Below, in pieces: positions 23,065-32,617 of a DNA stretch of 64,000 nucleotides (position 1 is the stretch's first letter; every line of letters begins with the position of its first letter). Both the position numbers and the translations under genes were made by a program. The stretch comes from Chloracidobacterium sp. (GTDB lineage: Bacteria; Acidobacteriota; Blastocatellia; Pyrinomonadales; Pyrinomonadaceae). The notes below the pieces were generated by a model. It worked only from the letters and a program-made list of their open reading frames with translations, was not told where the DNA came from and did not search any database. The stretch lies in contig JABTUB010000001.1 of NCBI GenBank assembly GCA_015075585.1, positions 248,001-312,000 on the forward strand. Reading direction: 5' to 3'.

Positions 23065-26000
23065 TTAGAACTGGAAGCGAGCCGAAAACTGGATCTGACG
23101 TTCGCGATAGAGTGTACTGTCGGTGGACGTGACAGCTCCAAAATTCGTGTTGTAGTTAAGCACCGTGCCGCTGCGCGTATAGAGCGTCGTATTGACGCCG
23201 AATACATGCGTACGGTTGACGATATTGAACGCTTCGCCGAGGAACTCGAGGGCCATCGTTTCGTTGAATTTGAAACGCTTCGAGAGCCGCAGATCGAGAT
23301 TCCACATTGCAGGCAAACGATAGAAGTTGCGGGGATTGAGCGGGAAACGGTTGTCACCGTTCGATCCGTTAAGGCTCGTTCCCGAAACATTACCGTCATA
23401 CGGCCTGCCTGAGTAGAAGACGTAGATCGGAGCGACCGACCAGCCGTTCAGGATGTAGTTGTAGAACGACGTCTTCGGGCCCTTGTAGAACTGAGGTGCC
23501 CACACTGCGTTGAAGACCAGCTTGTGACGAACGTCAAAGTTGCTTGGGCCTTCATCATAGCTGCGGTCGAAGGCATCGTACGGGCTGTTGTTCTGCGTAA
23601 AGGTCGCCGAGTTTTGGTTAGTATCGGTCGCCCTTGCGAGAGTGTAGCTCGCATTCATCTGCAGGCCTCTTGTGAAGCGGCGGTTGAATTGGAATACAAC
23701 TGCATTGTACTCGGAATTGACCGTGCTTTGGATCTGGGTCAACTGCTGGAACGCGGTGTTCGCACGCCCGTAGAGCGGCAGTGTGAATGTCGTTCCGGGG
23801 CCGCCGCTGACCGTATAGGTCGTCGATCCGACAAGTTTGAGATTCTGATCGACAAAGGTCGGAAGGTTCCGGCCCAAGCTGCCGATGTACGAAACCGAAA
23901 CCGCCGTGTTCTTCCAGAGCTGATGTTCAAGCACGATGTCGTACTGATTGATCAGCGGGAACTGGAAGTCACGTGCGAAGAACTGTATCGCACCAAGCGT
24001 GAAGCTTGCAGGATTGTTCGGCAGGATGTTCGGGAAGAACGGAGCGTTCGGGTTCGGTGTCGAACCGGTCGCGATCGGTACGCTCATCTGTGCCTGGCCT
24101 GCCGGATTGCCGGTGTTGATCAGAGCATTATAGATGGTCGAGTTCGGGATACGGCCATAATAGATGCCGTAACCGGCGCGAAGCGATGTGCGGCCGTCAC
24201 CGAAAACATCATACGCGAGACCGACGCGCGGACCGAAGTTGTTCTTGTCATTAGGAAGCGTCGAGGTTGCCTCGGCAAGCGTGCGGAGATCATTCGGGAT
24301 CTGAGCTGTGCTTGAGTTCGGCAGCATTGCCGACGGCAGCGAGACATACTCCCAGCGGAGGCCGAGGTTGATGGTCAAACGCGGCGTGATGCGGTAATCA
24401 TCCTGTGCAAAGAAGTTGTACTCAGTTGTTGAGAACTTGAGGCCGTATGAGCCGATGCCCTGGCTGTAGTTGCTCGTATAGCACTTTCCGGGAACACGGC
24501 CGACGCCGGTCGGGTTGGTCGCACAGGTCGAGATCACGCTTGAAGGCGTCGAGAAGCGTACATAATCAACGATGAAATCATTGATGTTGTTGTACGAATA
24601 ACCGCCTGATTCATAGCGAAGATTCTGTGTATCATCCTTAACGTGGTTGATATCAGCACCGAACTTGAATGTGTGGCGGCCGCGGATGTAGGTCAGCGAA
24701 TCAGCGAACTGGAAGCGCTTTTCATCCGGATATTTCGGCCTTTCAAGGAAATTCGGGATACCGAACTGCAGACCGTTCGTCAGGAACACGTTCGGCGAGC
24801 GCGGGCCGAGGAACGTATGGCCGGTCTGCGGCTCGCCCGGAAGCGGCTCTTGGCTGGTCTGGAACTCGAGGTCGCGGCCGTACTGGAAGCGGAATTCGTT
24901 CAGGATATTCGATGAGAATGTGCTCTGAAGACGAGCGTTGACCGAATCAACGTTCACATAGTCATTGCCGAACGAGTGACGTCCGTAGTAGTTGACGGCC
25001 TGTGTCTGAATACCGGCCGGCGACTTCCAGCGAAGGCGGTTGTAGCTGATCGAGAACGTATTGTTCGAATTAACGTGCCAATCGATCTTCGGGAAGAATA
25101 TCTTCTGATTTCCCTTACGCGGTGTCTCGCCGGTAAGCGAATTGAGAAAGTTCAGCGTGCTGTCGATCTGGGGATTGGTAAGGCCGAGGCCCAACAAGAG
25201 CGTGCGGTTCGCGGTGTTGAGGTAGCCCGGATTCTGGAAGACCGAAAGCCCCGGGAAGTTGCGGCGCTGCTGATCGTAGCTGAAGAAGAAGAACAGTTTG
25301 TCCTTCACGATCGGGCCGCCGATCGCTCCGCCGAACTGCTCACGAAGGTCGACAGGCTTCACCGGAACCCTTGTCGACACGCCGCCGACAAGCACTGACC
25401 CGAACTGCAGCGGATTGCGTGCACCGTTCCGGTTATTGCGGTTGTAGTAGAACAGTTCGCCGTGGAACTGGTTCGTTCCGCTCTTGGTAACAGCGTTGGT
25501 CACGCCGCCGGCGCTTCGTCCGTATTCGGCTGAGTAGTTCGATGTGTTCACCTGAAACTCGCGGATCGACGATTGGCTGATAACGTAGTTGATGCGTGTG
25601 CGGCCACGCTCTTCTGAGAAGAACGCCTGGTTGTTGTCACCGCCGTCGATCGTGTTGTTATTCAGCAGACCCGAAATACCGCGGAAGCTGATCAGGCCGA
25701 AGGTTCCGTCGGGAACCGCGTTCGGGCTGAGGATCGCGAAGTTCGACCAGCGGCGGCCGTTGATCGGAAGATCATTGATCGCAGTTTGGTTGAAGTTGCT
25801 TGTGCTTGAGTTGTCGCTCGTGTTGATAACGGGCGCTTCTGCGGTAACTTCGACGACAGCTTCTGCCGTGCCGACAGAGAGCTTCACATCGACCGGCGTT
25901 GCGCGGCCGACCTCTACGATGACCGGCTCGGCCTTCGCAGGTGCAAAGTTGCCGGAAGTGATCTCAACGCGATACGTTCCGGGGTTGAGTTGGGTCACGC

Positions 26001-26217
26001 TGTATGCGCCGTCCGAGGTTGCCGTTACGGTCACAGTTGCGTTCGTACCTAAATTGGTAACTTTTACGGTGGCGTTAGGCACAAAAGCACCGGCTTGATC
26101 AGTGATCTTACCGTTGATACCGCCGGTTACGGTTGACTGAGCAAAGATCGTCGCGGCACTCAGTATGAGTGCGAACGCGATGGCCGATGCCAGCTTTCCT
26201 AAATAATTCTTGAACAT
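23065..26217 (-). CDS. Oar-like TonB-dependent receptor with carboxypeptidase-regulatory domain
   Basis: The 1050-residue outer-membrane protein has a signal peptide (about 1-27). A carboxypeptidase-D regulatory-like beta-sandwich follows (about 30-115, INGKITDQAGAFVPNATV ... GTYRVEI), then a plug domain (about 130-250, with INDLPINGRRW and SAEYGRSAGGVTNAVTKSGTN), then a long beta-barrel ending in Gln-Phe with the aromatic C-terminal residue expected of barrel proteins. This architecture, Oar-like, is expanded in Acidobacteria. The substrate is unknown; large oligosaccharides or peptides are typical. It has its own terminator and a 567-bp upstream region. No partner SusD gene is nearby. Confidence 0.93.
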   Translation of the reverse strand: MFKNYLGKLASAIAFALILSAATIFAQSTVTGGINGKITDQAGAFVPNATVKVTNLGTNATVTVTATSDGAYSVTQLNPGTYRVEITSGNFAPAKAEPVIVEVGRATPVDVKLSVGTAEAVVEVTAEAPVINTSDNSSTSNFNQTAINDLPINGRRWSNFAILSPNAVPDGTFGLISFRGISGLLNNNTIDGGDNNQAFFSEERGRTRINYVISQSSIREFQVNTSNYSAEYGRSAGGVTNAVTKSGTNQFHGELFYYNRNNRNGARNPLQFGSVLVGGVSTRVPVKPVDLREQFGGAIGGPIVKDKLFFFFSYDQQRRNFPGLSVFQNPGYLNTANRTLLLGLGLTNPQIDSTLNFLNSLTGETPRKGNQKIFFPKIDWHVNSNNTFSISYNRLRWKSPAGIQTQAVNYYGRHSFGNDYVNVDSVNARLQSTFSSNILNEFRFQYGRDLEFQTSQEPLPGEPQTGHTFLGPRSPNVFLTNGLQFGIPNFLERPKYPDEKRFQFADSLTYIRGRHTFKFGADINHVKDDTQNLRYESGGYSYNNINDFIVDYVRFSTPSSVISTCATNPTGVGRVPGKCYTSNYSQGIGSYGLKFSTTEYNFFAQDDYRITPRLTINLGLRWEYVSLPSAMLPNSSTAQIPNDLRTLAEATSTLPNDKNNFGPRVGLAYDVFGDGRTSLRAGYGIYYGRIPNSTIYNALINTGNPAGQAQMSVPIATGSTPNPNAPFFPNILPNNPASFTLGAIQFFARDFQFPLINQYDIVLEHQLWKNTAVSVSYIGSLGRNLPTFVDQNLKLVGSTTYTVSGGPGTTFTLPLYGRANTAFQQLTQIQSTVNSEYNAVVFQFNRRFTRGLQMNASYTLARATDTNQNSATFTQNNSPYDAFDRSYDEGPSNFDVRHKLVFNAVWAPQFYKGPKTSFYNYILNGWSVAPIYVFYSGRPYDGNVSGTSLNGSNGDNRFPLNPRNFYRLPAMWNLDLRLSKRFKFNETMALEFLGEAFNIVNRTHVFGVNTTLYTRSGTVLNYNTNFGAVTSTDSTLYRERQIQFSARFQF

Positions 26218-26784
26218 TGGATTTTGACTCCGTCTATTTTGGTTTCTTTGTCCTTTTTGAGGGCTTTCTGCCCGTCAAATATTAGTTTTTCGGATTTTTA
26301 TTGCGGATTTTGGATTGAGATGAGATGGGAATTTGTTCATCGTGTTCGAACCGCAACTTCCTTAAATACTGCAAACTATTGCTGCACAAGCTTTTACCAC
26401 TTAACATAGCCTTCCAAATCGATCGAACAAAGCAGATGGGGCAAAAGCGTAGTAGCTCACTCTTGAACACGCAAATTTAGTACCTTTCCGCGCCTGAAAT
26501 AGCCGATCGCGGCGTTTGCGCCCAATATTTCGGCAGCACGCATTCGGCTGAATAAACGCACATTCGGTCGGCTTTGTCTTGCTAATTGTAATGCCTTATG
26601 TTACAAACGTTCTTCACTTTGCGGAGAGTGCTTTGCAATAGTGATGTTTTTGAAATTTTTATCAGTATCGCGGATACTTGACTTTTTTGTAAAAATGACC
26701 TAGATTTGCGTTTCCTTTTAATGAGGAAACGCCGGTAAGGCGGTTTTTATATAGCATTGAATAAGTAGGACCAAGGGGGAAATA
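26218..26784. other. 567-bp divergent intergenic region
   Basis: The gap between the receptor gene (minus) and the PilZ-like gene (plus) holds no convincing ORF. It is AT-richer than its surroundings. The plus-strand promoter at 26678-26706 and a hairpin-rich leader lie on the right. After that promoter the leader contains TTTCC/GGAAA and CGCC/GGCG short stems, the second followed by five T residues. On the left, the receptor start is preceded on the minus strand by a purine-rich GGAG stretch suitable as ribosome site. The middle holds nothing I can name. Confidence 0.6.
26678..26706 (+). promoter_or_regulatory. Sigma-70-type promoter upstream of the PilZ-like gene
   Basis: TTGACT (26678-26683), a 17-nt spacer and TAGATT (26701-26706) form a good -35/-10 pair. 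The transcript would have a leader of about 70 nt with two short hairpins, then AGGGGG as ribosome site before ATG 26785. Confidence 0.55.
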
Positions 26785-27186
26785 ATGGCTAACGCGGAAT
26801 ACGCAACTGCATCATACAAAACGCCATTGCATCATAGAATTGTCGCAAGCATGCCGGTATTGGCAAGCTGGGTTGATGAGAAGAGCGGCCAGACGGTATC
26901 GGTCGAGGGGCTGACGGAAAATCTTGGGGAGAATAGTGCCCTCGTCAACCTGGAGATACTGCCGCCTGTCGGTTCGGCTGTCCAACTCAAGATCATGGGC
27001 GAGAAAAAGCCGATCATCGAAGTTTCGACACAGGTCATCCGTGTCGAGCGCGATCCGAGCAAGCCTATGGCGGCACTGTCGATCATCGAGAATCTGCGAA
27101 AGTGGAAGAACGTTGCTATGACGGCGGCACAAGAGTGGGTAACACGGCATTGGCATCTTAATTATGAAGAAGAGTGGGTCAACTGA
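26785..27186 (+). CDS. PilZ-like domain protein
   Basis: The 133-residue cytoplasmic protein looks like a minimal PilZ-type beta-barrel: GLTENLGENSALVNLEILP (about 46-64), PVGSAVQLKIMGEKKP and TQVIRVERDP give the strand pattern with the expected S/N-x-x-G-like turn. The canonical RxxxR c-di-GMP motif is not clearly present; HHRIVAS near residue 19 is the only candidate. A Trp-rich tail (WVTRHWHLNYEEEWVN) follows. Such proteins are frequent in Acidobacteria. It has its own promoter and a strong terminator, so it is monocistronic. c-di-GMP binding is uncertain. Confidence 0.55.
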   Translation: MANAEYATASYKTPLHHRIVASMPVLASWVDEKSGQTVSVEGLTENLGENSALVNLEILPPVGSAVQLKIMGEKKPIIEVSTQVIRVERDPSKPMAALSIIENLRKWKNVAMTAAQEWVTRHWHLNYEEEWVN

Positions 27187-27210
27187 CACTGCTCAGACAG
27201 GTAAATGTGA

Positions 27211-27247
27211 AAAGCGGCAAGCTCCGAAAAGAGCCTGCCGCTTTTTT
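27211..27247. terminator. Strong terminator between convergent genes
   Basis: AAGCGGCA-AGCTC and GAGC-TGCCGCTT form a long stem with a short loop, followed by six T residues on the plus strand. The minus strand has a shorter T run. It ends the PilZ-like transcript and may also serve the convergent secreted-protein gene. Confidence 0.9.
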
Positions 27248-27267
27248 GTGTTGATGGATCTGCCGCG

Positions 27268-29403
27268 TTACTCAATGGCAACGCCGATAAAGTCCATGTT
27301 GAACATATTATCGTTCACCGTTCCGGTCCAAGGCGTGAAAGTGAAGCGCTTGGACGTCGGAGCGATGGTGTACGTCTCGCCCGGTGTCAGATTCTCGAAC
27401 GAGTAATAGCCGAACGAACTCGTGGTAGTGAACAATCTCGCACCCGATGAGCCTGACGTTGTTAGCGAGACCTTGGCGTTAGCTATGCCTTGCCCCAGCA
27501 CGTTCGTAAGACGGCCCGATATACTGACACTGGTGAGGGCGACAGGTGTCGGAACCTGTACCGGAACAGTCATAGGCGCGCCGGTCTTAAAGAAGCCGAT
27601 GATCGCATTGCCATTCTGAGGCGGTCGGTTCGAATCGAAGCGGATGTTATAAAGCGTTCCCCATCGAACGGCGTTAGCATTCGGATTCCCGAGAAAGGTT
27701 TCCGAACCCCACGTCACCGTGCCGTCACCCATTGTTTGTGTCCATGGCGCACTGCTGAAGCCTTCGTTCAAGGCAGTGCCGTCATTTGCCCAACCGGGAT
27801 GCTGCGGCGGAGCATGGAATCCGACGTTGCTCAGAGTTATGCCGGGGCCCGTTGGTATCGTCAGCGACTGTATCGCACGATCCAGGTCCTGGTTATAGAT
27901 AGCATATTCGTAGTGCCAGACGCCGGCCGATGGATTAGTTACCTTATAACCCAACATAGCGATGCCGTCAGCGGCCGGATCGGGTTGTACGATCTGGATC
28001 GTAGCACCTGTCCACGCTGTGATCGCGGCCTTCTGTCTCTGCGTCGATCCCTGCGGCGAGAAGCTGAACGGGCTTGTGGTTCCCGAGACCGAATACTGGC
28101 GATATGAGACGTTATTGTTCATATTGCACTGGCCCGGATGCGATTGACACCAAGTGTATTCCGACGGCGTAACATACTGGCCTTCGGCGTAGTATTTCGC
28201 GCCGGAGTTCATGCTGGTGTTCAGGTCGTTGACCTCGACGAGTACGCGGTGCGAAGTGCTAGTGTGCGAATGCCCGGTGTGATTGTTGTTCGGTGTGGCA
28301 CTGTCGCCGCGCGGATAGAAGCCGGTGAATGGGTTGACCCATGCACGCGATCCGAGGTTCGGCCCTGCGTTCAGGCTGGTGCTGTATGGGTCCGAACACC
28401 CCGCACCGAGCTGCGAACCGCCAACGCCGTTACAGCCGTAACCGCAGAGATTATTCGTCAATGCAGTAAAGCCGTGTTTGACCGATGATTGGCCGATCTG
28501 CTCAAAACGATCGCCGTTCGCGCTCATTCGATAAAGATTCTGCGGAATGACCGGATGATTGTTGTTCGGGTTCTGATACCAGCCCAGGTTCTCCGAACCG
28601 GCGTTGCACGAATCGGTTCCTACCGCGAGTCCGACCTGCGTACCCACTTGGCTGCCGTATTGTGCGAGGCCTGAGAGATCGCCGACGATGACATCCGGGC
28701 CGGGTACGAGGCTGGCATTCGACTCCATGCCGAATCCTGCGGGAAGCACGGTGCCGGTCTCTTCGCCGTTGACAACGCTTGTCATCTCGACCGTGCGGAG
28801 GTTCATATCAACATTGATAGCACCGACGATCGCACCGGCAAGGGCTGTCTTGCGCAGGCTCTGAGCGAATTCAGGCGAAACGAGCAAACGGCCGCCTTTG
28901 ATCGCAAGCGATGGGCCGGCAGGATTATATTCCCACTCGTGCCCCTCGATATTGAAGAACGTGAAACCCGTTTCGCTGTCGCGTACGGCAAGCTCATACT
29001 GGCCGCCCCAAGGCAGGCTCTCGATCATTAGCTTGTTGTACGAGGCGGCAAGTGCGGACGGTACGGCGGGCCTGTTCGCCGGCTTTACGTCCATCGAGCT
29101 GGGCATCGGGCCGCGGAGCTCGTCATTGAAGACGAGCAGTTTGAAGAATGAATCGGGTTCGATCTCAAAGCGAAGCGGTTCATTCGTAGTGCCTCTGGTT
29201 CGGGCGTTATTCAACTTGCTCAGGTCAACCTGCATCGACACGTCGCCGTTAGCGACGATCATCTTTTCAAGTTTGCCGGTCGGGCCGCTGGCAACGGCGC
29301 TCGTCTCCTGTTCTGATACAGCGAATGCGATACCGATGACCAGACAAAATCCTAAAATTGCGAGAACGACACGGATCTTGCCGTTCGCTGATCTTCTTTT
29401 CAT
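27268..29403 (-). CDS. Secreted protein with C-terminal carboxypeptidase-regulatory-like domain
   Basis: The 711-residue protein has a signal sequence (about 1-32). A large unassigned region is rich in Asn, Gly and Ser; it includes short Cys-containing segments (NLCGYGCNGVGGSQLGAGCS, about 318-337) and a His-rich NNNHTGHSHTSTSHR (about 374-388). A C-terminal 80-residue beta-sandwich follows (VSISGRLTNVLGQGIANAKV ... GYYSFENLTPGETYTI), typical of CarboxypepD_reg/Cna-B-like domains. The His-rich stretch could bind metal. The protein is probably exported or surface-bound, with unknown function. It is monocistronic. Confidence 0.75.
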   Translation of the reverse strand: MKRRSANGKIRVVLAILGFCLVIGIAFAVSEQETSAVASGPTGKLEKMIVANGDVSMQVDLSKLNNARTRGTTNEPLRFEIEPDSFFKLLVFNDELRGPMPSSMDVKPANRPAVPSALAASYNKLMIESLPWGGQYELAVRDSETGFTFFNIEGHEWEYNPAGPSLAIKGGRLLVSPEFAQSLRKTALAGAIVGAINVDMNLRTVEMTSVVNGEETGTVLPAGFGMESNASLVPGPDVIVGDLSGLAQYGSQVGTQVGLAVGTDSCNAGSENLGWYQNPNNNHPVIPQNLYRMSANGDRFEQIGQSSVKHGFTALTNNLCGYGCNGVGGSQLGAGCSDPYSTSLNAGPNLGSRAWVNPFTGFYPRGDSATPNNNHTGHSHTSTSHRVLVEVNDLNTSMNSGAKYYAEGQYVTPSEYTWCQSHPGQCNMNNNVSYRQYSVSGTTSPFSFSPQGSTQRQKAAITAWTGATIQIVQPDPAADGIAMLGYKVTNPSAGVWHYEYAIYNQDLDRAIQSLTIPTGPGITLSNVGFHAPPQHPGWANDGTALNEGFSSAPWTQTMGDGTVTWGSETFLGNPNANAVRWGTLYNIRFDSNRPPQNGNAIIGFFKTGAPMTVPVQVPTPVALTSVSISGRLTNVLGQGIANAKVSLTTSGSSGARLFTTTSSFGYYSFENLTPGETYTIAPTSKRFTFTPWTGTVNDNMFNMDFIGVAIE

Positions 29404-29612
29404 CAGACTTCTCCTAACTATTTTGCCTATGACCGAGGACCGACGTTATGACCGGCCTCAATTTCTCGAAGGAAATACCGCAGTATTTTAATAAAATGCG
29501 CACGGCAATGTCAAAAATCGCGCGGAAGTGAACAAGCGAAAGCACGAGTGGCTCAATTCACCTGATTTGAAACACCACTTCTAATATTGGAAACTGAATG
29601 CGGTGAAAAAGG

Positions 29613-31511
29613 TTGAATTCGGGCAGTAAAAATTCGAGGACCACAGGCACGAGCAGGCGCGAACTTCCGGTGATCGACGGAAAAGCCGGGAGGCCGAAGG
29701 GCGTGGTCCACTCGCGCGCGAGCAAATGGCGTGCGATCGTGCTCACGACTTTGACCGCGCTGATGGTCATCCATTTCGTCCAGTGGAAATGGTCGGGAAC
29801 GACAGTTTCGCCGATCGAACCGTCGGAGGCGATGTACACGCTGCAACGCGGGGTCGTCAACGCCGGATTCATCTTCTTCACGCTCGCAATAATCGCCGCA
29901 CTGATATTCGGCCGCTTTATTTGCGGTTGGGGCTGCCACATCGTGGCGCTTCAGGACCTTTGTGCGTGGCTGCTAAAAAAGATGGGCCTCAAACCGCGGC
30001 CGTTCCGCTCGCGTCTGCTGGTTTATGTTCCGGTTATCGTTGCGTTTTATATGTTCGCATGGCCGATCATCGGGCGATTTTTGATGAAACAGCCGGGCGA
30101 ATCCCTTTTCCCGGAATTCTCGAATCACCTTATTACCGGCGAATTCTGGTCGTCATTTCCGCCGCTTGTTGTTGCCGTACCTTTCCTCTTCATTTGCGGA
30201 TTTATGACGGTCTATTTTATGGGTTCGAAGGGTTTCTGTACCTATGCGTGTCCTTACGGTGCGGTTTGGGGCATTGCGGAACGCGTCGCTCCGGGCAGGA
30301 TACGAGCGACGGATGCCTGCGACCAATGCGGCCTTTGTACAGCCGCGTGTACATCGAATGTGCTCGTGCATCTTGAGGTCGAAAAATACAAGATGGTTGT
30401 CGATCCCGGCTGTATGAAGTGTATGGACTGCGTAAGTGTATGCCCGCAGGACGCGCTTTTTTTCGGGTTCGGCAAGCCGCCCATCGGACTGAAACGCACG
30501 GTAAAGTCGTCCTCGCTGACTTGGCCCGAGGAGATCGGAGCCGCGATCGTCTTTGCGTTCTCGTTCTATGCCGTGTGGGATATCTATCAGATCGTGCCTA
30601 TGTTCATGGCGCTCGGGATCGCGATCGTCGTAACGTATCTTGCGATGCGGTCGTGGCGTATCCTGACAAGCGACAGCGTAGCGTTCTACAAATTCGGCCT
30701 TGTTCTCCGCGGCAAGATACGCTCGGCGGGATGGGTGTTCCTGTTCATATCAGCCGCCGTAGCGGGCTTGATCCTGCATAGTGCATGGATAAGGTATCAC
30801 GAGGCCTTCGGAACGCGGGCATTCGAGCTTGTTCAGCTGCCGGATGAGCTGGCTCTGGCTCAGTCAGATCCGTCAACTTGGCTCACGCCCGAGGCTCGGT
30901 CCGAGGTCGCAAAGGGCAGGCGGCACCTCGAACTTGCTCGTAAATACGGCCTTTTTATTAACGATCCGGCGCTGTCGAAACTGGCTTGGCTCGAATTTCT
31001 TTCCGGTAACGCCGAACGCGCGGTCGTCCTGCTCGGCATTGCCGCCGACAGACACGACGGCCGAGACCGTGCGATAAACCTGTATTATCGCGGGGCGATC
31101 CTTGATCGGCTCAAGCGTTACGACGAAGGATCGGCAGACCTTGACCGTGCATTGGCGGAGCGGCCCGATCTGATCGTTGCCTACGAGGAGAAAGGCGAGG
31201 CGCTTTGGCAGCTCGGCCGTCGGAATGAGGCAATGGCGGAATGGAAAAAAGCCCTCGATGCGAACGAGTCGCTGCCGCTTGCAGCAAATGTTTATGCGGG
31301 TGCCCTTGCAGCGAGCGGTGACGCGGATGCGGCGGCGGCGCAGATCGCCATTGCAGACCGCAATACGCCGCAGAGTTCTCATTTCCATTGGATGCTTGGG
31401 CTGCGGCTGCAAAATCTCGGTATGACAGACCTTGCGGGCAAGCATTTCCAGAAAGCGGCGGAAATGGATCCGGCATTTGCGGCAAAGCGCCGCCCGAGCC
31501 GCCAACAATGA
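29613..31511 (+). CDS. NapH/CcoG-like membrane Fe-S protein fused to TPR repeats
   Basis: The 632-residue protein starts with a basic segment and about four to five membrane helices, including IIAALIFGRFICGWGCH, the Cys motif of NapH/RdxA-type proteins. Two 4Fe-4S ferredoxin motifs follow: CDQCGLCTAACTSNV (about 232-246) and CMKCMDCVSVCPQDAL (about 269-284). Three further hydrophobic segments come next, then a TPR region (about 430-630; YYRGAILDRLKRYDEG, AYEEKGEALWQLGR). The first part would pass electrons across or near the membrane, and the TPR part, probably periplasmic, would bind a partner. The first available start is TTG 29613; a GTG 57 nt later is possible. No redox partner genes are adjacent. 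Confidence 0.8.
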   Translation: MNSGSKNSRTTGTSRRELPVIDGKAGRPKGVVHSRASKWRAIVLTTLTALMVIHFVQWKWSGTTVSPIEPSEAMYTLQRGVVNAGFIFFTLAIIAALIFGRFICGWGCHIVALQDLCAWLLKKMGLKPRPFRSRLLVYVPVIVAFYMFAWPIIGRFLMKQPGESLFPEFSNHLITGEFWSSFPPLVVAVPFLFICGFMTVYFMGSKGFCTYACPYGAVWGIAERVAPGRIRATDACDQCGLCTAACTSNVLVHLEVEKYKMVVDPGCMKCMDCVSVCPQDALFFGFGKPPIGLKRTVKSSSLTWPEEIGAAIVFAFSFYAVWDIYQIVPMFMALGIAIVVTYLAMRSWRILTSDSVAFYKFGLVLRGKIRSAGWVFLFISAAVAGLILHSAWIRYHEAFGTRAFELVQLPDELALAQSDPSTWLTPEARSEVAKGRRHLELARKYGLFINDPALSKLAWLEFLSGNAERAVVLLGIAADRHDGRDRAINLYYRGAILDRLKRYDEGSADLDRALAERPDLIVAYEEKGEALWQLGRRNEAMAEWKKALDANESLPLAANVYAGALAASGDADAAAAQIAIADRNTPQSSHFHWMLGLRLQNLGMTDLAGKHFQKAAEMDPAFAAKRRPSRQQ

Positions 31512-31551
31512 CAGTCCAACGAATACGCTTGGCCGAACATCAATAGATAAG

Positions 31552-32613
31552 ATGAAACTAGCAGCGGCATTGATCGCAATATTGTGTATAGCGTCCTTGA
31601 TTTCGGCTCAAGAGAAGCCGATGACGCGGGCCGAGTTCGTGCGGATGCTATATGCCCTTGAAAAAGCACCCTCAAAAAGACAGGAAGTGCTTGCTGCGTT
31701 ACGGCGTCGCGGCATTGATTTTGTTGTCAATGACGGCATTCGCAGCGTAACTCGATCAAAGAGTGCGAATGATGACGAGATCAAGCGTGCCCTCGAAGAA
31801 GCCGACCGCCGGCGTGCGAACCCCGAAGCCGCAAAACTGCCGTCATCGGCCGAATGGGACACGATCCTTGAAAAGGCCCGTGCCAACGCCGCCGAAGCCC
31901 TGGCTGAAATGCCTGACTTTGTTGTAAAGCAGCTCATAACACGAAGTGAGGCATATGCCGGAACGGGCAATTGGCGTCCGTACGACAATCTTGTGATCGG
32001 CGTAAGCTACAGCACGGAAAAGGGCGAGCAGTATAAGGTGCTTGCAAAGAATGGAGCGCCCGTTACTGATTCGACGGTTCAGAACAGCTACAGCGGGCTG
32101 GACGGCGCTACGTCCGGCGGTGAGTTCGTCGAGGATCTGAAAAAGATATTCAAGCCCGAGAGCAAGACGCGGTTCGAGCCGCTGACGACCGACGTCATAC
32201 GGGGGCGGCGGGCGGTCGTGTATGAATACGAGATCGATATCGAGAATAATAAGGACGGCGGCGTAGGATTGAAGGGAGCGGTGTACGCATCGTCGCCTGC
32301 GGGCGAGAAAGGCCGCATCTGGATCGACCGCGATACTTTCCGCGTACTTCGCATCGACTATCAACTGACGAACATTGAACCTGCGTTCCCCGTAAAGGCC
32401 GTAACAAAATCGATCGATTATGACATGGTCGAGATCTCGGGCGATAAATATCTGCTGCCTACGCTGTCCGATTTTCGCGGAACGGTAGAAGAGTCGGGAA
32501 AGCGCTTCGAGCAGCGGAACGTGATCAGATTCAGGAATTATCAGAAATACGGTACGGATGTTGTGATATTGGATGACGACGTAAAACCCGAGCCGGAGAA
32601 GAAAGATCAATAA
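31552..32613 (+). CDS. Exported hypothetical protein
   Basis: The chosen ATG gives 353 residues with a clear signal peptide (MKLAAALIAILCIASLISAQ). After a helical N-terminal part with a low-complexity Arg/Ala/Glu stretch (about 65-90), the region from about 120 to 330 is beta-rich (WRPYDNLVIGVSYSTEKGEQY, RIWIDRDTFRVLRIDYQL, YDMVEISGDKYLLP). This is the pattern of LolA-like or outer-membrane lipoprotein-sorting-type folds common in acidobacterial exported proteins. The C-terminus is acidic. The frame is open 120 nt upstream but that part overlaps the Fe-S gene and lacks a signal sequence. The function is unknown. Confidence 0.7.
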   Translation: MKLAAALIAILCIASLISAQEKPMTRAEFVRMLYALEKAPSKRQEVLAALRRRGIDFVVNDGIRSVTRSKSANDDEIKRALEEADRRRANPEAAKLPSSAEWDTILEKARANAAEALAEMPDFVVKQLITRSEAYAGTGNWRPYDNLVIGVSYSTEKGEQYKVLAKNGAPVTDSTVQNSYSGLDGATSGGEFVEDLKKIFKPESKTRFEPLTTDVIRGRRAVVYEYEIDIENNKDGGVGLKGAVYASSPAGEKGRIWIDRDTFRVLRIDYQLTNIEPAFPVKAVTKSIDYDMVEISGDKYLLPTLSDFRGTVEESGKRFEQRNVIRFRNYQKYGTDVVILDDDVKPEPEKKDQ

Positions 32614-32617
32614 CGAG

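Noticed and set aside
22983..23399. 139-residue N-terminal extension of the glycosyltransferase
   Set aside because: It runs through the receptor's terminator and antisense to its coding end, is Ser/Arg-rich without domain features, and the GT4 fold begins at the GTG 22982.
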